A program made the position numbers and the translations under genes. A model generated the notes under the pieces. It ran no database searches, was not told the DNA's origin, and saw nothing but the letters and a program-made list of their open reading frames with translations. From Pagrus major (taxonomy: Eukaryota; Chordata; Actinopteri; Spariformes; Sparidae): 64,000 bases of DNA. Positions 57,000 through 64,000 of this stretch are shown here, one piece after another (position 1 is the first letter of the stretch; each line of letters starts with the position of its first letter). The stretch is taken from the NCBI RefSeq assembly GCF_040436345.1, contig NC_133215.1, positions 21,874,806 through 21,938,805 on the forward strand, read 5' to 3'.

Positions 57000-57205
57000 A
57001 AGTAGTGATTTTCAGTCCTGTTCCTGGCGGCCCCCTGCCCTGCATGCTTTATTTGTATCCCTGCTCCATCACACCTGATTCAAATAAATGGGTTGTTATC
57101 AGGCTTCAGCAGAGCTTGACAATGAGCTGATCATTTGAATCAGGTGTGATGGAGCAGGGAATCATCTAAAACATGCAGGAACAGGACTGATAAACACTGA
57201 CCTAA
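57000..57205. mobile_element. Near-palindromic foldback element
   Basis: A perfect 27-base inverted repeat (57059-57085 against 57133-57159) is nested within a longer imperfect one (57012-57026 against 57176-57190 is perfect over 15 bases). The 206-bp unit would form a long hairpin with a loop of about 47 bases. Non-coding; typical of a short foldback MITE. It sits 225 bases upstream of the first coding exon of evi5l. Confidence 0.85.
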
Positions 57206-57577
57206 AGATTTGGGAAAATGCGAAGGGATTAGTCAGTAAGAAAATGTGTCATTTGTTGCAGCCCTGCTCTTAAGATACAACTTATCAGGGCTGGACAGAT
57301 GAAGCTGTGTAGCCACAGGTTTTGCGCATCTAGAGGATGTATTTGTCACATTAATTTGGTGATTTAATATTTACTTGTTAATTATCCGTAGTCAGCCATT
57401 TTCATTCATCTTTTCTGCATCCATGACAGGATTGAAGACCTCTGATCATATCTGCTCCACGGCCGGCCAGGCGGCCAATTAGGAGACAGCCAGGCTCACT
57501 GAGGAGCGAGACCAACAGACTGGAAGACCCTCTTACCACACCCACACAGCTTCACCCATCACTCCATCGTCACTGCC

Positions 57578-60500
57578 ATGTCTATACCCAGCAGCAGCCC
57601 AGAAAGAGAGGGCTCTAGTGGGGCTCTCCCTCAGCTAGAGTGCCCTTCTTCTCCTACTGGCATGGATCCAGACCCGCCATCAACAGGCAGCCCAGTGCTC
57701 AGCCCAGATTCATCGTCCCATGATGCAGTGCTGTCAGCACCAGCCGCTTCCCCTGCAGACTCGGAGAACCTGAGTCCAGATGAACTGGAGCTGCTGGCCA
57801 AACTGGAGGAGCAGAACAGGTGAGAGCCGCCCTCATCGTATTAACCATTGTAGTGAAAACAAAGCATGTCTTACAGTTGTACAGTAGCAGCTTCAACCAA
57901 TTAATTTGTCAATATTCATTGATTCTAATAATTGACTGTTAGCTAAACATCTCCTCTTGTCCTGTCTAGCTTTGCAACACAAGCTAGGCACAGCAGGTCT
58001 GTCAAGCTGTGGTTGCTCCGCATGCTGAAGCACTGTGCAGAGGGCTCAGGAAGTCTGGAGGGTCTTGTTAGCGTGTCCTGCTAATTAACTTGCTGCATCT
58101 TCATTAAATGACTACATTGGTTTTTTGTTTAGCGGTTATGTTTTTTTTTTGTTTTAAAAAAGCGCACTTCATGATTATCGTGATAATATCATGACATCAA
58201 ATTTCTCAGTGTAGGTGAATCCTGTAAGGTAGTAGCTGTTTAACCAAAGAACCAACGATGGACAAGAAAAGTCTATAAACTGTAGAAAGTCGATGTTTGA
58301 GGTAGAATCTCTTGATCAAGGACATGAACACAGACTCAAGAATATAGATGAGTGGGCAAATAGGTCAAGTTCAAAGTGTTAAAAGTTCGACTTCAGATAC
58401 AGAATGAAGTGCAGAAAATAATGAGGGTTGCAGGTAGTGTTAAAACAGTATCTTATTAATGAGATGGTCTAATATGGCATTTAATTAGTGCTTCATGATA
58501 GGAGATGAAAATTCGATCTCTAGAGGTGGTTTGTTAAATTCTGATAGGGGTGCAGGTTATCAGCCATCTAGAGAGCTGTTATCATCCTGAAATTTTAAAA
58601 GTTTCACCAGGAACATCAAAGAGTGTGAGTTGTGATCCCATACAGAGAACATGTTTTGCATTAAAAGCCCAATATTGTATATTACATAGCAACCACTGAT
58701 ATTACAGTTACAGAAAATAAACAGAATATGGCCGAACACAGTCCTTCACAGGCCACTCAAGAGCTTTTAAATGAATCCCTGATTTTCAAGAGACCATGAA
58801 AATATCAGAAATAGATTTATATTTGTGAGGCTTAAAGTGATACTCAAACATATCTATAACTTTTGAATGTGAGAAGACTGACATTTGAAGAAATGTCCGT
58901 TTCGGTGGATTTTTGCTTCCTAACCATCATGAATCCAAGCAGACTGCAGCCACTGTGCTCCATTAAACAGAGAAACCGAAGGTTTTACAGTCACCTTTCA
59001 AGCACACAAGGTGTGAGGTTCTCAAGTAATATATTTCAGGCGCTCTAAGGTTGTGGTCACAGTGACATCTGGAGAAACAGTGATAGTGTATTTTGCAGCG
59101 ATATGACACAGATCCTTTGGGGCTAGAAATATAATTGGCATTGTTCAAATCGAGGTGTCTATGCGCTTAGTCCAGTCTAAAGGATTTTTTGAGTGACTAC
59201 AAGCTAATGTCAGTTTGACCTAGAATCACAAATCTCAAATCCTAGCATGACTTCCTGTCGTCTGTTCCTGTTACCTGTTGCACTCCATAAACCAAACAAC
59301 CTTTAATTCTCACTGAAAAGTAAAACACACACATGTACCCAGGATGTTACTGCATGTTCTTTCAGTAAGCTCATTATTTAATCAGTTCGAGATCTGTTTC
59401 CTCAAGGATAACATCGGGTATGTAATCACTTGATTTCACTATTCAAGGGGAAGGTTTAATCCCTGTGTTAGATAAGGCTTAATCCCACGCAAGTAAGAGC
59501 ACCACGTTCTCCGTTGGAAATCTCTGTACATATAGTTTTGATTGGACTTTATTGAGTGCAGTGGGGATGGTAAATAACTTTCAGAAGAATAAACAGTAGC
59601 ACTGTGATAGTTTTACTTTAAGGAGTCACATACTGTGCAGATCTTTATCCAGCCATCACATGTTTAAGCACAGGAGTCAAAGGGCAGGATGCAAGAGTCA
59701 AGTGATTTAAAAGAATCGGACATTCAGGGTTAAAGTGGGACTGAACTTAACACCCTCGGGGTAAAGAGCAGTCTCTTTAATCACATCATCTCTGCTTCCT
59801 GCTGTCCTGTTGAACCAGACTCAGAGGAATATACAAACAAAAAACTTATAAAAGGCCAGTTTGGGAAAGACGCTGACATGTGAAGTGACAGCCAGGTAGC
59901 ATAGCTTAGCATGAAGCCTGGTAAGAGGGGAACACATCGGGCTTGGCTCTGCTCAAACAAAGGTGACAAAATCAGCCTACCAGCAACTGTAAAGCTCAGT
60001 AATTCACATATTTTACTTTGTTTGTTTAATCTGCACAAAACTGTGGCATAAAAACAAGCTGTGATATTATTTGATGGACTATTTATTGACCGGGAGCAAT
60101 GAATTACTAGCTAAGCTAATTGGCTGCTGGCTGAAGATTTACGTTTACTTGTGCAAACATTAGAGAACTATTGGCTTTTTTTCTCCAAAATGTACAGCAA
60201 TTCCTTCAACGCTTGATTGTTTGTGAGAAATACAGAATAAGGCTTTCTGACTTGGCTTGACCTCAGAGTCTAGGTTAATTATCAAGTGAATGTAGTGGAG
60301 TAAGTGTAAGTAAGTATAAATAGCAGAAAATGGAAGTACTCAAGTAAAGTACCTCAAAAATGTACTTGTACAGCACTTGAGTACAGTACATTGTAGTTAG
60401 TTACATTCCATCACTGTTATTCTAAATTTTGACACTAAGATTTCAATTTTTAATGCAAATGAATATCGTTTCCAAATATTGGTTATCAGACTTCTGTCAG

Positions 60501-63500
60501 CCAAATGTCATGTAGGCAGTGGCAGACAGTGGAAAGGTGACCTACAGATAATCCACCAAGCTCTTCGGTTACAATATACTACTTCTACTGTATGCAGAAC
60601 AAACTATTACTGCAGATGACATATGGACTATTTTCTGCTGTATTTTAAATCAACTCGTCTACTGGGATATCTTCAGAAAAATGTCAGACTGTCCTAATAT
60701 TTACAGTACCTTTTAGGTCATATTGTTTAGGCCGATGGGTCTAATATATAAATATATAAAAGCTAGATTATCTTATTACTTACTGTCAGTTTTTTATTAC
60801 TTCCTTTCCAATTAATCTGGCCCTGTATACAAAGGCGTATTGTTGTTTTTCTTCTATATGAATTTTTCATAACCATCCAGCTGTGTGTCTAAAATCCTTG
60901 TGGGTTACTCAGCCTCTGATTCTGTAGTTTAAGGTAAAAAGCCCTGAGACTTCTGGTGCCTCTGCAGTGTTTCCACAAACCCACTGATCTGTGCAACGTC
61001 ACAGTCTGCCTCAATGTCATATCTGCCTGCCATGGCTCCTAATGCTCATCTTAGCGTGTGTACCATGTTGTATAAGACCAACATGTCGTGCCTTGTAATC
61101 ATGTGCCTTTTCCATCACAAGTAATCGGTCGTAATTTGAGCTTCCTGTCTTCTCTTCTTGCAGGTTGCTGGAGGCCGATTCCAAGTCGATGCGCTCGATG
61201 AGCGGTTCCCGGCGCAACAGTGGCTCCTCGCTGGTGTCCAGCTCCTCGGCCTCCTCCAACCTGTCACACCTGGAGGAGGACACCTGGATCCTGTGGGGCC
61301 GCATCGTCAACGAGTGGGAGGAGTGGAGACGCAAGAAGGACAAACTCCTGAAGGTGGGGATCCAGCACTGGAGAGGGAAAATGAGAGATTATGTGGCAGT
61401 ATTTTCTCCAGAATGAGTCATTGAATGTAATTAAAAATGAGAACATCAATAAGAAGATTATCAGCCTCCTCGTTATGTTTTTAAATCTTGTTCGTCAGGT
61501 TTCACAGGAAGTTTACTGGGTCAGAAACAAAAAGAAAGAGGGCCCCATGAATCCCTGACTCATCGTAGAGGCTGGCTGGCCATCTATAACTACAGACTTT
61601 ATCGCTGCTCTGTTTTTATTTAAAGGGTTATTTTTAGTTGTCAGAAACATGGCCTCGAGGTTTATTTTGCTGACGCTCCCCTTCAACTGAACAATTTTTT
61701 TTTTCGGAAGATAAACCTTCATAATAATTCAGATGCTATGTGTTAATACAATCATTTTGATATGACTGCACCAATGCCTTAAAGCTGCAGTGCATCAGTT
61801 TGCCTCTCTCTTCATCCTCTTTCCCTCCTACTTTGTTCTTCGTGTCTGTCTGTGTCCTCTGTGACAAAAAGAGAAAGCCCAGGGGAAGAGAAGATGGATG
61901 AGGGGACAGGACAGCAAAATGAGTCAGGGCGAAAGGGAAGGGCAGGCGAACAAAACAGCAAAAATTAAGACAGAATTTGTTTTCGACGAAGAAACATGAG
62001 CTGAGGGTTAGGAATTATTGTTGTAAATGCATTATAATGTACTGAGTGGCTGTAATTATAAAACAATCCTAACTTGTCCTTGTAAATACATCTATTCATC
62101 ATCTGTAATTGATTTCTGTCAACTCATCTGCCTGCTCTTTGCTCTTAAAGAGATGCTTAGACATTTTTAAAATTACATCCATCAGCATATAAAGGAGAGG
62201 TATTAATCCTCTGTAATGTCTCTCTGTCTTTGTCCTGCAGGAGCTGATCAGAAAGGGCATCCCTCATCATTTCCGGGCCATCGTCTGGCAGCTGCTGGGC
62301 AATGCCACGGACATGCCGGTGAAGAACCAGTACTCTGAGCTGCTAAAGATGTCTTCCCCCTGCGAGAAGCTCATCCGCAGAGACATCGCCCGCACCTACC
62401 CCGAGCACGAGTTTTTCAAAGGCCAGGACAGCTTGGGGCAGGAAGTCCTCTTCAACGTCATGAAGGTGAGCACTGCAGAGTTTGACATCACATCAAGGTC
62501 TGGAAGTTATATAGTCATTTATGAATTAGGCATTCACACTGTGAGTGACTTGGTGGGTGTGGCTCAGATGATCACCTGTTGGTCTGCTCATCTGGTACCA
62601 GATGCAAAGGGTATGTTGTTAAAATTGTTAAGAATCAGGCATCCTGGTGGCCTACAGAGGTTTAATATGATGATCATGTAATTGCAGTGTTGCCAGGGAC
62701 CTTTGTGTTCCCTTAAAGGACAAGTTCACACAAAAATGAAAAGATGGAAAGTCAACAAAACATTTCTGAAGTTTCACAGCAAAACAGCGTTGCACCATTC
62801 TTCTAAATAACTGAAGTAGATGGGGACTTGTTGTAAAATGTGAAGAAAATCAGAAAAAGCATAAAATGTCTCCATACAGCATATCTGGCATAATCCAAGT
62901 GTCTTGAAGATCCCAGATTGATTTGAAAAGACTTTATTTACACCCTTGGCTTGATTGCGTCAAGCTCATGCACCCACTTCAGACGTGGGTACGCTAACGC
63001 TTGTAGCTTACCAGCTACAGTGAAGATTTCGGCATAAAAAAGGGTCTAAATAATGTCTTTTCCAACCGATTTGGTATGTCGGGGCTTCGATGGACTTCGA
63101 TAACATCGGGATTTTGTTATTTTGTTGTTGTATGGAGCCATTTTATGTTTTTGTTCTTTTGTTGTTGTTGGGTTTTTTTCCTGGTTGTTTTTTTTATGTT
63201 TTAAGTCCCCATCTACTTCAGTTGTTTTGCAGTGAAGCTCCTTTTCGGGTGAACTTTTCCATTTTATTTCCTGTCAACTCTCGATAAATACATTTATCCA
63301 TTGCTTTAAACTCCATTGAGTAATTTTTTAATATGTTGATTATTTCTTCAAATATTTGAAAAAATGTCCACCACAAGTTCCCAAGAGCCTAAAGAGGTGC
63401 TTGTTTGGTCTAATCAACCCTTTGAAACCCTAAAGATGATTTACAATAGAGTAAAGGAGCAAATCTTCATGTTTTAGAAACTTGAACCACCATATGTTTT

Positions 63501-64000
63501 AAATTTTTGCTTAATGATTTGTCTTAAATCATTTAAGTGTTCAAAATTGTCAAATTCTTTGTTTCAGCATGACAAGCAAGTATGTAATACTACCTGAAAA
63601 AGGTAACAATAATAAAATCAGAGTGCAGTTTTGTGGCTGCAATTAACTGATCCATTTTGTATTTGCCAGGCTGAGTGTTACTTTCCTGATGTAATTTATA
63701 TTCATGAGACAGAATCTGTAGGGAATCAAAAATGTGGACAACTGTTGCTCACAGCCATGGAAACAAGTTTGTAGACCGTCTACATATCAGTCGATTTTTC
63801 TGGTGGCTCAGCTGCGCAGGAAATGAAGAGACCTCTGGTGACTTGTTGATCCTGCTGCTCACAGTCTGGATGTTCGGTCAGGATTACAGATGTCATCTGT
63901 GCTGCTTTCTATAAATACAACACATTACGTGTGTGTGTGTGTGTGTGTTTCAGGCGTACTCTCTTGTGGATCGAGAGGTGGGCTACTGTCAAGGCAGCGC
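57578..64000 (+). CDS. evi5l: EVI5-like Rab GTPase-activating protein, N-terminal part
   Basis: Coding exons: 57578-57819 (its exon begins at 57430), 61164-61353, 62241-62465, and 63954 onward, cut by the window edge. All junctions are GT-AG and in frame, giving 235 residues. Residues 1-70 are Ser/Pro-rich and poorly conserved. From SPDELELLAKLEEQN (about 66-80) on, the protein follows EVI5/EVI5L closely. The TBC domain starts near 148 (KGIPHHFR, W160), with the arginine-finger motif IRRDIAR (189-195) and the glutamine-finger motif YCQ (230-232), both intact. EVI5L over EVI5 is supported by the LEADSKSM, EEWRRKK, KELIRKGIP and EHEFFKGQDS stretches. The family accelerates GTP hydrolysis by Rabs (Rab23 and Rab10 have been proposed) in trafficking and ciliary control. 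The C-terminal coiled coils lie outside the window. The start is the first ATG in the long frame of that exon; an in-frame upstream start is excluded by a TGA at 57442. Confidence 0.93.
59875..60215. repeat. Dispersed teleost repeat, copy 3
   Basis: Contains 'tagcttagcatgaagcctgg', 'cctaccagcaactgtaaagc' and 'gtttgtttaatctgcacaaa', collinear by eye with 27230-27545. Confidence 0.65.
60285..60415. repeat. Dispersed repeat end with 'gtacttgagtac' motifs, copy 3
   Basis: Contains 'tgtagtggagtaagtg', 'gaagtactcaagtaaagtac' and 'gttagttacattccatcac', the right-hand end of the family seen at 49338 and 51570. Confidence 0.7.
61354..62240 (+). other. Intron 3 of evi5l
   Basis: 0.9 kb intron; no further feature seen. 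Confidence 0.85.
62715..63260. mobile_element. Non-autonomous element with inverted termini in evi5l intron 4
   Basis: The outer ends are complementary: GGACAAGTTCACACAAAAATG at the left against GGAAAAGTTCACCCGAAAAG read inward from the right. Inside, a perfect 21-base inverted repeat pairs 62809-62829 with 63203-63223. About 546 bp, non-coding; the left arm resembles a common teleost repeat. Confidence 0.75.
63929..63948. repeat. Short (GT)n at the evi5l exon 5 acceptor
   Basis: About ten GT units, followed by TTTCAG and then the exon at 63954, so the repeat occupies the place of the polypyrimidine tract. Confidence 0.9.

Larger units (their letters stand above)
57820..61163 (+). other. Intron 2 of evi5l
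   Basis: 3.3 kb intron after coding exon 1. It holds two dispersed repeats (59875-60215 and 60285-60415) and no supported gene. Confidence 0.85.

Noticed and set aside
61158..61424. Alternative-frame ORFs over evi5l coding exon 2
   Set aside because: Shadows of the conserved EVI5L frame, which joins exactly to its neighbours.

Overview
The window is nuclear DNA of a ray-finned fish, most likely a percomorph teleost. The signs are GT-AG introns, long (GT)n microsatellites, many short dispersed repeats of types common in teleost genomes, and genes recognisable as vertebrate orthologues. There is no bacterial, phage, plasmid or CRISPR content. Repeat family names rest on memory and on terminal repeats visible here, not on a database search.

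Layout. 1-12.2 kb: no gene I can support, only microsatellites and dispersed repeats. 12.3-13.1 kb: a compact secreted protein with two C-type lectin domains in one uninterrupted reading frame. 13.1-29.1 kb: a gene-poor stretch of inverted-repeat elements, purine tracts and one small open reading frame with a possible membrane segment. 29.2-35.4 kb: a complete CCN-family gene (ccn1/cyr61-like, + strand), with TATA box and promoter, six coding exons, all 38 cysteines and a 379-residue product. 35.4-42.2 kb: a complete DEAD-box helicase gene (ddx39a, - strand), nine coding exons plus a non-coding first exon, 427 residues, lying tail to tail with the CCN gene. 44.7-64 kb: the 5' part of evi5l (+ strand), with a CCAAT-rich promoter, a leader exon, a 12 kb first intron and the first four coding exons; it runs off the right edge inside the TBC domain.

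The genes do not form an operon or pathway. The lectin would act outside the cell. The CCN protein is a matricellular signal, typically an immediate-early YAP/TEAD and SRF target. DDX39A acts in nuclear mRNA packaging and export. EVI5L is a Rab GTPase-activating protein. In human, CCN1 and EVI5 lie on 1p22 and DDX39A and EVI5L on 19p13, so this window may be the fish counterpart of the 19p13 side, still carrying a CCN1 paralogue that mammals lack there (inference).

I found no convincing new multi-gene system. The observations most worth a second look are the GU-repeat 3' splice site of evi5l exon 5, its leader ORF completed by splicing, a retroposed insert with an 18-bp target duplication, a set of elements with shared TTAAAG termini, the degenerate first lectin domain, and the small ORF at 22.8 kb.
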